From assembly GCA_030640905.1 (NCBI GenBank), contig DAOWIM010000026.1:1-17393 (forward strand): DNA of 17,393 nucleotides. Direction: 5' to 3'. The notes beneath the pieces are model-generated. The model saw only the letters and a list, made by a program, of their open reading frames with translations, searched no databases and had not been told where the DNA came from. The stretch comes from a bacterium. GTDB taxonomy: Bacteria > Zixibacteria > MSB-5A5 > GN15 > FEB-12. The position numbers and the translations under genes were made by a program. Each line of letters begins with the position of its first letter. Position 1 is the first letter of the stretch. Shown here in pieces: positions 7,540 through 15,263 of this stretch.

Positions 7540-8478
7540 TTACCGCTCAAACGGGTGGTCCTCATCGAAATCGGGTAAGTAATGTTGCGGGCTGGAGAGG
7601 TCCTGAACCCAGCCGCGATGAAAACCAAGCCGCTCGAACTCGTGCAAGACCTCATCGTATTCACGAACCTTGAGAAGTCGCCCCAGGGTAGCGTGATCGG
7701 CCACCCGCGGCGTTGGATGATATTGCGACATCAGTGAGATATATACGTCGGGCGAAAGCTCCTCGGCGATCCATCGGAGAACGGCTTTGCTGTTGTCAAC
7801 TTGATCAGGCAGAGCCAGATGACGGATGATCATCCCGTCGGTAATCAGCCCGTCATCGTCGCGCTTAATCTCGGCACCCTTTTGGCGAAACATCTCTTTG
7901 AGCGCCCGAGCGGCCACTTTGGGGTAATCCTTCGCACCGGAGAATTCGTGCGCAAGATCGCCGTCGCGATATTTCATGTCTGGCAGGTAAACGTCGATTG
8001 TGCCCTCAAGCGACTTGATCGTATCTTCTTTGTCATAACCGTTCGTATTGAAAACGTAAGTTTCGTTTCGGCCGTTAGCATTGAGTGTCTCAATTATCCG
8101 GTGCATCTGAGGCAGGGCGTGCGATGGCGAAACAAAGCCGACACCTCTGGCGCCGGAGTCAAGGATCGCTTCGATTTCCTCGATGATATTTTCAAGGGTA
8201 GTATAGAAGAACTGGTGCGGGGTTTTGTTATCGCTGATCTGGTAATTCTGGCAATAGATGCACTGAAGGTTACAATGGGCAAAGAAGATGTTGCAGATAC
8301 CGCCGGTCCCGGAGAGAACCGGTTCCTCGCCCATGTGACGGCAGATCGAACTGACTGCGAAATCCACTCCGGCATTGCAGAATCCTTTGCCCTGCTCGCG
8401 ACGGTCAACGCCACAGTGTCGGGGGCAGCAGTTACAGTCAAATAGTGGCTGCTGCCACATGTTGGAAGAGTCATTCAT
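7540..8478 (-). CDS. PflX-like radical SAM protein (pyruvate formate-lyase activating enzyme-related)
   Basis: A 312-residue radical SAM enzyme. The cluster-binding motif is C69-x3-C73-x2-C76 in HCNLQCIYCQNYQIS, which holds the [4Fe-4S] that cleaves S-adenosylmethionine. Before it is a Cys-rich N-terminus (C15, C17, C18, C22, C34) in CNCCPRHCGVDR...GFCNAG, characteristic of the COG1313/PflX group and probably an additional metal site. It resembles glycyl-radical activases, but no glycyl-radical enzyme is encoded in the window, so the substrate is unknown. The rest is a partial TIM barrel (FNTNGY, DVYLPDMKY, LMSQYHPTP). The ATG is not preceded by a good Shine-Dalgarno; an in-frame ATG at residue 7 is no better supported. 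It lies downstream of the M3 peptidase terminator and upstream of the VanY-like gene. Confidence 0.88.
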   Translation of the reverse strand: MNDSSNMWQQPLFDCNCCPRHCGVDRREQGKGFCNAGVDFAVSSICRHMGEEPVLSGTGGICNIFFAHCNLQCIYCQNYQISDNKTPHQFFYTTLENIIEEIEAILDSGARGVGFVSPSHALPQMHRIIETLNANGRNETYVFNTNGYDKEDTIKSLEGTIDVYLPDMKYRDGDLAHEFSGAKDYPKVAARALKEMFRQKGAEIKRDDDGLITDGMIIRHLALPDQVDNSKAVLRWIAEELSPDVYISLMSQYHPTPRVADHATLGRLLKVREYDEVLHEFERLGFHRGWVQDLSSPQHYLPDFDEDHPFER

Positions 8479-8535
8479 AATATTGTCTGACTATGATAGT
8501 ACGAAATGAATCGCGACGGCGCGAACACAATTAAG

Positions 8536-8559
8536 AAAAGGCGACCGCTGGCCGCCTTT
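8536..8559 (-). terminator. Intrinsic terminator of the M3 peptidase gene
   Basis: On the minus strand AAAGGCG...CGCCTTT forms a 7-bp stem that can continue with two inner G-C pairs after one mismatch. It is followed by T-rich sequence (TTTTCTTAATT). It lies about 20 bases after the peptidase stop codon and separates it from the radical SAM gene. Confidence 0.7.
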
Positions 8560-8581
8560 CCGAACAGTCAGGTAAATGAGT

Positions 8582-10468
8582 TTACTTCTCGTCGAGAAGC
8601 TGCTCCAACTCGTCAATCAAGCTGGAAAAGAGCTGTATCGTTACTTCATATGTTTCTGGTGAGGTCATATCAACACCGGCATCCATGAGCACATCAACGG
8701 GGTACTTTGAACTCCCGGCCTTGAGGAACTTGAAATAATCATCAAGATAGTCCTCTCCCTCGCCCAGTATCCGCTGGGACATCACCTGCGCGGCGGCCAT
8801 CCCGGTGGCGTACTGATAGACATAGTACCGGCGATAAAAGTGACCGATCCTCATACCGCTGATATCATCGACGTCCTGGATAACGAGATCGGGTCCCCAG
8901 TATTTCTGGTAGATGTCTCTATACGTCTTGCGGAAATATTCAACCGAGAAAGCGCCACCGTTTTCGATATGACCGTGAATCGCCTGTTCAAATTCTGAAA
9001 ACATCACCTGCGTGAAGAACGTTCCCTTGATCGCCGTTATCCAGCTATTGAGGAGGGCAATTTTCTCCTCTTTGGTATCGGCATGGTCGATCATATACCG
9101 CATGAACAATGTTTCGTTGCAGATAGCGGCAATTTCGGCCAGGAAAAGCGAATAGTCGGCATAGACGTACGGTTGCGTCTTATAGGCATAATGGTCATGC
9201 AGCGCGTGACCCATCTCATGGGAAAGAGCCGACACCCAGTCCATAGTTCCGTTGAAGTTCAAAAGAACGAAAGGATGCGAGGTATAAGTTCCCCATTCGT
9301 AGCCGCCCGAACTCTTGCCCTCGGTCTCGTAGACATCGATCCAGTTCGATTCAAAACCCTTTTTCAACATGCTGACATACTCTTCGCCCAGAGGAGCCAG
9401 ACCTTTTAGGTTGAGCTCGATGGCTTCATCATATGTGTAGGTTTTGCGAGATTCAGCGGCAAGAGGCACGTAGAGATCGTACCGATAGAGAGTATCAATC
9501 CCCAGTACTTTCTTGCGAAGCTTGGCCAGACGATGCAAGGTCGGGAGGTTGGCATTGACGGCATCGATCAGACTCTGATAGACGGCTGTTGGGATGTTGT
9601 TCTGGGCCATAGCCATTTCAAGGCAACTGTTGTACCCGCGGGCCTTCATCAGGAAATGGTCACGCTTGACCGATGCACCCAGCGTGGCCGCAAGAGTGTT
9701 GATATGATCAACGTAGCTCTGGACATATGTATTGCTGGCATCACGACGAACCCGCCGGTCGGGTGAATCCATGAACCGGGAATAACGCCCATGGGTAAGC
9801 TCGACCAGATTGCTGTCCTCGTCGTAAATGCTGCCGTAGGTCATGTCGGCATCGGTTAGTCTGTCGAATATCTCCGATGATACCCGGAGTGCCGGTCCAG
9901 CCAGGGCGAGCAGCGCTTCTTCCTTTGCGGAGAGAATGTGTTCTTTCTGGCGGATCAGGTTTTCAATATAGTGGCTGTAGACTTTCAACTCATCGCTGGC
10001 GTTGACATACGAACGAAGCTTCTCGTCATCAAGTGTGAGCAGCTCCGGCTCGATAAAGGCAGTTGCTTCGGACAACTCGGCACGGATACCAACCGACCGG
10101 CCGGCCAGCTCCTGGTATGTGCTTATCCGGGTGTCTTCGTCGAGTTTCAGGTATGCATAAACATACAGATTGTCAGCGCGTATCCAGAGTTCATCGGAGA
10201 GCTTCGTACACTCCAGAAAAGTCTCGGGTGATTCGCCCAGCCGACCACGGAATTGATCAATACGGGAGATGTTTTCCTTAAGAAAGGTGAAATCGGCCTC
10301 CCAGGCATCGAGGTCGGGATAGATATCGACATCCCATTGATACTTGGGATCGATTTCCGAACGTTGAGGGATGCCGCTGGTTTCGGCGCAGACCGGCACG
10401 TAGCCGACCGCGAGAATCAGCGCAGTTGCGAGAATCGCCGAGAAGCGGATCAGATTTTGTTTTTGCAT
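8582..10468 (-). CDS. Exported oligoendopeptidase F-like metallopeptidase (family M3B)
   Basis: A zinc endopeptidase that should cut short oligopeptides. The active site is H417-E418-M419-G420-H421 with the third zinc ligand E445 in FLAEIAAICNE, 23 residues on. The C-terminal GHFYRRYYVYQYATGMAAAQ supplies the conserved substrate-contacting His and Tyr residues of PepF. The 628-residue length fits the family (about 600) plus a leader. The leader is the unusual part: MQKQNLIRFSAILATALILA followed by VGYVPVCA-ET is a good Sec signal peptide, so this copy should act in the periplasm, whereas most PepF proteins are cytosolic. The ATG is supported by AGGAG 8 nt upstream. The gene is divergent from the thioesterase gene and has its own terminator, so it is probably monocistronic. 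Confidence 0.93.
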   Translation of the reverse strand: MQKQNLIRFSAILATALILAVGYVPVCAETSGIPQRSEIDPKYQWDVDIYPDLDAWEADFTFLKENISRIDQFRGRLGESPETFLECTKLSDELWIRADNLYVYAYLKLDEDTRISTYQELAGRSVGIRAELSEATAFIEPELLTLDDEKLRSYVNASDELKVYSHYIENLIRQKEHILSAKEEALLALAGPALRVSSEIFDRLTDADMTYGSIYDEDSNLVELTHGRYSRFMDSPDRRVRRDASNTYVQSYVDHINTLAATLGASVKRDHFLMKARGYNSCLEMAMAQNNIPTAVYQSLIDAVNANLPTLHRLAKLRKKVLGIDTLYRYDLYVPLAAESRKTYTYDEAIELNLKGLAPLGEEYVSMLKKGFESNWIDVYETEGKSSGGYEWGTYTSHPFVLLNFNGTMDWVSALSHEMGHALHDHYAYKTQPYVYADYSLFLAEIAAICNETLFMRYMIDHADTKEEKIALLNSWITAIKGTFFTQVMFSEFEQAIHGHIENGGAFSVEYFRKTYRDIYQKYWGPDLVIQDVDDISGMRIGHFYRRYYVYQYATGMAAAQVMSQRILGEGEDYLDDYFKFLKAGSSKYPVDVLMDAGVDMTSPETYEVTIQLFSSLIDELEQLLDEK

Positions 10469-10515
10469 CGCAGGTGCTCCTGAATTACTTTAAGGTTCTA
10501 TGATGTTTGCTTTCA

Positions 10516-10544
10516 TTGTCAGGCCGCAAAGGCGGCAATATAGT
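10516..10544 (+). promoter_or_regulatory. Sigma-70-type promoter of the DHNA-CoA thioesterase gene
   Basis: TTGTCA (10516-10521) and TATAGT (10539-10544) with exactly 17 bp between them; each box has five of six consensus bases. Transcription would start near 10551, giving a leader of about 43 nt before the ATG at 10594. The spacer contains the inverted repeat GCCGC-AAAG-GCGGC (10523-10536), which could be an operator. Confidence 0.65.
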
Positions 10545-10593
10545 GCATTAAGGACAGTTGTGGGTGAGAATTCTTAAGAAGCAGGGACATAAT

Positions 10594-10995
10594 ATGTTTA
10601 CTTATGATACGACCGTGAAGTTGCACCAGACTGACGCCGCCGGGGTAGTTTTTTTCGCCCGGTACTTCGATATCGCCCATGATGCCTACGAGGCGTTTAT
10701 GAAATCAATTGGCTTTGGGTTTGATCGGATTATTCAGAATGACAACCTCCTCCTGTTAATCGCCCACGCTGAAGCTGATTACAAACAGAGTCTGGCGATA
10801 TCCGGGTCGGCGAAAGTTCAATTGACGGCGGAGAAAATCGGCCGGACTTCGTTTGTGCTGAAATATGAGATTCTTGACTCCGACGGCCGTTTAGCCGGAG
10901 AACTGAGAACGGTCCATGTCGCTATCGCCAAAGATACCGGCAAGAAAATCCGGCTCCCCGAGGAACTTCGCACCGAATTGGAAGCGATCAAGTAG
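10594..10995 (+). CDS. Acyl-CoA thioesterase, 4HBT hotdog family; probable DHNA-CoA hydrolase
   Basis: A 133-residue hotdog thioesterase. The N-terminal HQTDAAGVVFFARYFDIAHD is the 4-hydroxybenzoyl-CoA thioesterase signature, with D14 as the expected catalytic acid. It closely resembles the cyanobacterial 1,4-dihydroxy-2-naphthoyl-CoA hydrolase Slr0204 as I remember it. Placed next to the men operon, its likely job is to release DHNA from the MenB product before prenylation by MenA. It would be a functional counterpart of, but a different hotdog subfamily from, E. coli MenI. The start is the ATG with AGGGA 6 nt upstream; the frame extends to a TTG at 10558 without comparable support. It faces menE, and the stops overlap by 8 bp. 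It is transcribed from its own promoter. A general acyl-CoA thioesterase of the YbgC kind is the main alternative. Confidence 0.85.
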   Translation: MFTYDTTVKLHQTDAAGVVFFARYFDIAHDAYEAFMKSIGFGFDRIIQNDNLLLLIAHAEADYKQSLAISGSAKVQLTAEKIGRTSFVLKYEILDSDGRLAGELRTVHVAIAKDTGKKIRLPEELRTELEAIK

Positions 10996-12448
10996 GCTCC
11001 TGCCGGTTCGATATCTCTGTTGCCAATCGCTTGAAATAGCAGCGGTCCGGTTTGCCGGACACCTGATCACCTGCAACAGGCCAATCGTAAAACCAATCAG
11101 GAATCTTGAATTTCGGCAGACGACGCTCAACGAGCGATTTAAGTTCTGTTTCGGTTGGCTTCTCTTCCCCATACCGGATAAAAACCACCGGGCGTTGCCC
11201 CCACTCGGCATAGTTGATCGGCACCACAACTGCTTCTTCGATTCCGCGCAACTCCAATAAGACGCGCTCGATCTCTTCCGGATAGATGTTCTCACCGCCG
11301 GAAACAAACATGTTGTCTTTGCGCCCGGTGACAGTCAGGCAGCCATCGTTGTCGACACTACCCAGATCACCGGTATGAAACCAACCATCGCCGTCCACCG
11401 TCGGTGTAGATACTTTGCCGTTGATAAGATAACCCTTGAACAGACAGGCTCCTCGCACGAGGATTTCACCGTCGGTGGAGATGCTGACTTCGCGATGCGG
11501 AAGCATCTTCCCCGATGTCGTCACTTGTGACGTTGTCATTTGTGACGTTGCCACCTGTGAAGTCGTCACTTGCGATGCCATCTCAGTCAATCCATAAGTT
11601 GTCAGTAACGGCAGACGCTGCTCCAACGCATTGCCGATAGTTACAGCCGATGCTGGCCCACCACCGAGAAGGATTGCGCGGAGTTTTCTCAGACGATCCG
11701 TCGAACTGTCGTCACGCAGTAGCCCTTTCAGCTGTGCCGACACCAGCGAAATATGAGTCGGCGAGTATCGCCTGATCGCCTCGGCAAGATCAACTCCGGC
11801 TGGCGGAATGACAACAGCCACGCCGGAGAGGAGAGCTCGAAAAACAATAGCCAGACCGCCAACATGATAGAGAGGCAACGACAGAAGCCACCGGTTACCC
11901 GGTGCCAGAACAATATTTTCATTCGATCCCAACGCGTTGTAGTAATGGTTGGCATAGGTATGTACAATTGCCTTTGGTTGAGCTGTCGTTCCCGATGAGA
12001 GCATGACGGTAGCTTCCATCTCAAGATCAATCTTATCGGTATTCGAGTTCTGGCTGGCTTGATTCTCGAACAGATCCTCAATGATGATCGACTGTCTGGG
12101 TAGTACTCCGGTCAGGTTCTGATACTTCCGTCCGAGCAGCATAAAATCCGGAGCTATTGTCTCCATGATCGACTGGAGTTGCTCACTTGGAAACCGCGTG
12201 CTGATCGGGCACGCCACGCCCCCGGCTCTGATAATCGCCAGTATCGCTATTGGATAGGAAGCGCCGGAGTTTGAGATGATCGCAACCCGGTCACCACTTT
12301 TGACACCCCTGTCAGCCAAATTGTGGGCAAAACTGCTTACGGCTGAATCATACTGATAGTAAGTAAGGATTTGATCATCGGTAACAATGGCCGGATGGTT
12401 GGCAAACTCTTTGGCCGCAACGCTGAGAGGGCAGGCAATCTTAGTCAC
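10988..12448 (-). CDS. menE: o-Succinylbenzoate-CoA ligase
   Basis: An AMP-forming ligase of the ANL superfamily that activates o-succinylbenzoate to its CoA thioester with ATP. The product has 486 residues. The P-loop is MLSSGTTAQPKA (149-160), the adenine-binding motif is TTYGLTEMA (283-291), and the hinge region is HTGDLG...TGRKDNMFVSGGENIYPEE (358-391). The C-terminal SGKPDR (464-469) holds the likely catalytic Lys466. The start is GTG, with GAGGT about 8 nt upstream, and overlaps the end of menC by 8 bp, so translation is coupled. Residues 292-311 are four copies of SQ(V/M)(T/A)T directly after the adenine motif, where other MenE proteins have one (see the repeat entry). Upstream neighbours menC and menA support the assignment over a generic acyl-CoA ligase. 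Confidence 0.95.
   Translation of the reverse strand: MTKIACPLSVAAKEFANHPAIVTDDQILTYYQYDSAVSSFAHNLADRGVKSGDRVAIISNSGASYPIAILAIIRAGGVACPISTRFPSEQLQSIMETIAPDFMLLGRKYQNLTGVLPRQSIIIEDLFENQASQNSNTDKIDLEMEATVMLSSGTTAQPKAIVHTYANHYYNALGSNENIVLAPGNRWLLSLPLYHVGGLAIVFRALLSGVAVVIPPAGVDLAEAIRRYSPTHISLVSAQLKGLLRDDSSTDRLRKLRAILLGGGPASAVTIGNALEQRLPLLTTYGLTEMASQVTTSQVATSQMTTSQVTTSGKMLPHREVSISTDGEILVRGACLFKGYLINGKVSTPTVDGDGWFHTGDLGSVDNDGCLTVTGRKDNMFVSGGENIYPEEIERVLLELRGIEEAVVVPINYAEWGQRPVVFIRYGEEKPTETELKSLVERRLPKFKIPDWFYDWPVAGDQVSGKPDRCYFKRLATEISNRQEPT
11521..11580. repeat. In-frame 15-bp tandem repeat (four units) inside menE
   Basis: Units 11521-11535, 11536-11550, 11551-11565 and 11566-11580 are variants of TCACTTGTGACGTTG. 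The first two differ at one base, and the last drifts at its end. On the coding strand they give SQVTT, SQMTT, SQVAT and SQVTT (in reverse order along the DNA). The unit length is a multiple of three, so copy-number change keeps the frame. Confidence 0.85.
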
Positions 12449-13565
12449 CGAGTTCTACCTCACTCAGCCAGCGTTGATCGAGCTTTTCAATCCCTGGAAC
12501 AGATCTGACATCGATCCGGCCGCACTCCGTTCCGGAAAGGTGGCACTGCGGCGGGAACCAATCAAGGGTGCCGAGGCCTGCGGCAACGTCCAAACGGTTG
12601 GCGACAGCCGCCATCTGGGCCAGAAATGAAATGCCGACCGGGCCTTCAAACGATGAGCTGATCACAATCGGGATCTTCCGCTCCCGTGCCAGGCGCACAA
12701 ATTGATGCGCCCGGCCAAAACCCAAAAGAGTCGGCTTGATCACTAGTGCAGAGACATGGTCTAACGCGGGTCCTAATTTCTCGAGTTGAAAAACCGAACC
12801 GACCTCAACCAGCGTTTCATCCAATGCTATCGGCACGGCCGGTCTCCCGCAGTTTAGCAACTCTCGCAAAAAATCAAACGTGGCAACCGGCTCTTCGATA
12901 TGTTCGATGCCACACAAAGCAACTTGCTTAAGAAACGATAGGGTATCATTGATGCCCCACGCGCGGTTGGCATCGAGACGAAGGTCACACCGATCACCTA
13001 ATGTTTCCCGTAATTGGTGCACCAAACGAACGTCATCATCTACCGTTCGCCCGCCAACTTTCAGCTTGAAACAGGTGTAGCCCTGTTCCCTAAGATTTGC
13101 CGCTCGGCTCAGAACGGTGTCTTCATCGCCGGTTAACAATGCGTTTATCGAAACATACTCTTTTGTGCTCCCGACAAACAATGGAGTACCGTTCCGGGCT
13201 GCCAAGAATGTCCAGAGCGCTGCGACAAACCCAAACTCAACCGATGGCGCGGCATCAGTAATACTCGTCTGCACCACAGTCGAAACCAGCGTGTCGATAT
13301 CATCAATCGCCCGCAGAGATTCCCACCGGCTATCGCGGAGAGATCGAAGCAGTCGGCCGGTCTGCTGTTCCGCCTGATCAAGATTCTCCCGACTATAACC
13401 GGGCAGGGGCGCAATTTCACCGACGCCGCTGTTGCCTTCAGAGTCAAACAGTTTGAGAATAAGTCCGTCACGTGCGGTGTACGTCTCACTTTTCAAACTT
13501 AGAGGGCACACCAGAGGGATTCGGTAGCGATACAGTTTGCAATCGGTAACAATCACAGCAGCCAT
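12441..13565 (-). CDS. menC: o-Succinylbenzoate synthase
   Basis: An enolase-superfamily enzyme that dehydrates SHCHC to o-succinylbenzoate. From the ATG at 13565 the product has 374 residues. The superfamily residues are all present: K167-x-K169 in FKLKVGG, D198 in LRLDANRAW, the E224-E225 pair in HIEEP, D249-E250 in ALDET, and K277 in LVIKPTLLG. The N-terminal capping domain (YRYRIPLVCPLSLKSETY...GVGEIAPLPGYS) is typical of OSBS. The frame is open for another 74 codons upstream, but that Arg/Cys-rich stretch reads within menA and has no family likeness. A GTG at 13556 overlapping the menA stop as GTGA, with GGATGG 6 nt before it, is a credible alternative start. The gene overlaps menA by 13 bp (or 4) and menE by 8 bp. 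Some members of this family also racemise N-acylamino acids; the operon argues for OSBS. Confidence 0.93.
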   Translation of the reverse strand: MAAVIVTDCKLYRYRIPLVCPLSLKSETYTARDGLILKLFDSEGNSGVGEIAPLPGYSRENLDQAEQQTGRLLRSLRDSRWESLRAIDDIDTLVSTVVQTSITDAAPSVEFGFVAALWTFLAARNGTPLFVGSTKEYVSINALLTGDEDTVLSRAANLREQGYTCFKLKVGGRTVDDDVRLVHQLRETLGDRCDLRLDANRAWGINDTLSFLKQVALCGIEHIEEPVATFDFLRELLNCGRPAVPIALDETLVEVGSVFQLEKLGPALDHVSALVIKPTLLGFGRAHQFVRLARERKIPIVISSSFEGPVGISFLAQMAAVANRLDVAAGLGTLDWFPPQCHLSGTECGRIDVRSVPGIEKLDQRWLSEVELGD

Positions 13566-14482
13566 CCAATCGAGAAAAGGACACTGAAAAACAGAAGCAG
13601 TCGACCGGTTACGGCAAGGGTATCGTTTAAGGCGCGTCCTTCGGTGCCACGAAGAACACTCGCAACAGTTGGGACCGCAATCGGCAAAGCGAACAGACTG
13701 AGTAACGCCCACCGATGATCCGGTTGACGCAGGACCAACAGTAACGGTACCAACACGGCAACAATTACCGCCGTTGCGTATTCCCATCGAGCAAACCGAA
13801 CACCGAACCGCACTGCCAGTGTTTTCTTGCCGGATGCACGGTCCCCTACGATGTCACGCAGGTTATTGACTGCTAAGATTGCCACCGAAAAAAGACCCGG
13901 CGCAAGCCCGGCGATAATTGCCTCAGGGGTGATGGTCAGCGCTTGCACATAGTAAGTGCCGGCGACTGCGACCGGTCCAAAAAAGATCAGGACAAATATC
14001 TCGCCGAGACCGTTGTAGGCAAGTGGGAACGGTCCGGCTGTGTAGAGGACGCCAAACAAGATTGACAGCAGTCCGATTACGACCACCGGCCAGCCGCCGC
14101 GCCACACGAGATAGACACCAACCAGCAACGCCATCGTGAATACAATTACTGTGGCTCGTTTCATTGTGCCGGGCGAGACCAGACCGGCTTGAGTTACCCG
14201 GACCGGACCGAGCCGTTGACTGGTGTCGGCGCCTTTGTTGTAATCAAAATAGTCGTTTGCAAAATTGGTCCCTATCTGGATCAGCACCGCACCCAATAAC
14301 GCAGCCAGAGCGGCCAGCCAAAACTCAGAGCGGTCGGAGTAGGCCAACGCGGTTCCGATCATAACCGGCGCGACCGCCGCCCAGAGTGTTTTCGGACGGG
14401 CGGCCAATACCCAGAGACTTACGCCTCCCGTTTCAGGGACGTCGGGGGAATTTGGAGAAATCTGGTTTTCGTTTTTCAACAA
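13553..14482 (-). CDS. menA: 1,4-Dihydroxy-2-naphthoate polyprenyltransferase
   Basis: An integral-membrane UbiA-family prenyltransferase that attaches the polyprenyl chain to DHNA with loss of CO2, giving demethylmenaquinone. Both aspartate-rich motifs are present: N76-D77-Y-F-D80...D86 ([11 protein letters not shown]) and N207-L-R-D210...D214 ([17 protein letters not shown]). Between and after them are about eight hydrophobic helices. The N-terminal [13 protein letters not shown] is diagnostic of MenA. There is no ATG near the expected start. I use the TTG at 14482 (309 residues; TTG at 14479 is equivalent), which overlaps the end of menB by about 50 bp. The TTG at 14407, with GGGAGG 16 nt upstream, would cut into the conserved N-terminus. 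menA lies between menB and menC here, whereas in E. coli it is unlinked to the main men operon. Confidence 0.92.
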   Translation of the reverse strand: MLKNENQISPNSPDVPETGGVSLWVLAARPKTLWAAVAPVMIGTALAYSDRSEFWLAALAALLGAVLIQIGTNFANDYFDYNKGADTSQRLGPVRVTQAGLVSPGTMKRATVIVFTMALLVGVYLVWRGGWPVVVIGLLSILFGVLYTAGPFPLAYNGLGEIFVLIFFGPVAVAGTYYVQALTITPEAIIAGLAPGLFSVAILAVNNLRDIVGDRASGKKTLAVRFGVRFARWEYATAVIVAVLVPLLLVLRQPDHRWALLSLFALPIAVPTVASVLRGTEGRALNDTLAVTGRLLLFFSVLFSIGWLL

Positions 14483-15254
14483 AAGCGTTGCGACCTTCCT
14501 GACCTTCCTCTGACATATAGAAGAGCATGGTGGTGTTACCGGCCAGCTCCTGCAGCCCGGCCTGACCGTCGCAGTCGGCATTGAGCGCAGCTTTCAGACA
14601 ACGAATTGCAATCGGTGAGTTGGCCAGAATTTCCCGGCACCATTGAACTGTTTCCTCTTCCAATCGTTCCAACGGTACGACGGTGTTGATTAATCCCATC
14701 TCAAGCGCCTGGTCGGCATTGTACTGACGACACAGAAACCAGATCTCCCGCGCCTTTTTCTGACCAACGATACGTGCCATGTAGCTGGCGCCATAACCGC
14801 CATCGAACGAACCAACCCGTGGACCCGTCTGGCCAAAAACCGCATTGTCCGCCGCGATAGTCAGGTCACACATGAGGTGCAGAACATGACCACCGCCGAT
14901 TGCATAGCCGGCCACCATCGCGATAATCGGTTTCGGGCAGGTACGCATCTGTCTCTGAAAATCGAGCACGTTGAGCCGATGAACGCCGGTGCCATCTTTG
15001 TATCCGGCCTCTCCCCTGATTCTCTGGTCGCCACCCGAACAGAAAGCATCGCTACCCTCACCGGTGAGAATTATCACACCGATCTCGGCATCCTCGCGAG
15101 CCTCGGCCAACGCCTGAGACATCTGGGAAACCGTCTGCGGACGAAAAGCGTTGCGTACGTCGGGACGGTTAATCGTAATTTTCGCAATCCCCTCGGCTTT
15201 GTCGTACTTGATATCAGAATAACTACCCGCTTCGATCCATTCTATCTTCGCCAT
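14433..15254 (-). CDS. menB: 1,4-Dihydroxy-2-naphthoyl-CoA synthase
   Basis: A crotonase-fold enzyme that closes the ring of o-succinylbenzoyl-CoA to DHNA-CoA. The 273-residue product is extremely like E. coli MenB through its C-terminal half (for example [20 protein letters not shown] and [10 protein letters not shown]...KRKPDFSKF). The oxyanion-hole segment CSGGDQ is at 72-77, and the catalytic S149 and D151 are in GSFDGG. Gly144 in QTGPRVG is the position that is Gly in bicarbonate-dependent type I enzymes and Asp in type II enzymes such as that of Mycobacterium, so this should be type I. The ATG has GAGAGG 5 nt upstream. It lies 9 bp after menH and overlaps the probable menA start. Confidence 0.97.
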   Translation of the reverse strand: MAKIEWIEAGSYSDIKYDKAEGIAKITINRPDVRNAFRPQTVSQMSQALAEAREDAEIGVIILTGEGSDAFCSGGDQRIRGEAGYKDGTGVHRLNVLDFQRQMRTCPKPIIAMVAGYAIGGGHVLHLMCDLTIAADNAVFGQTGPRVGSFDGGYGASYMARIVGQKKAREIWFLCRQYNADQALEMGLINTVVPLERLEEETVQWCREILANSPIAIRCLKAALNADCDGQAGLQELAGNTTMLFYMSEEGQEGRNAFVEKRKPDFSKFPRRP

Positions 15255-15263
15255 ATCAACCTC

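Noticed and set aside
7801..8445. Open frame of 214 codons on the plus strand
   Set aside because: Antisense to the radical SAM gene, which has intact family motifs; no ribosome binding site or recognisable domain.
11521..11560. TCACTTGTGA-type palindromes resembling CRP or similar operators
   Set aside because: They are units of the coding repeat in menE and preserve the reading frame, so the tandem-expansion explanation is enough.
13566..13787. Upstream extension of the menC frame
   Set aside because: Reads Arg/Cys-rich sequence inside the 3' end of menA with no OSBS likeness; the family start fits the ATG at 13565 or GTG at 13556.
14490..14510. Repeated GACCTTCCT
   Set aside because: Encodes the conserved EEGQEGRN segment also present in other MenB proteins.
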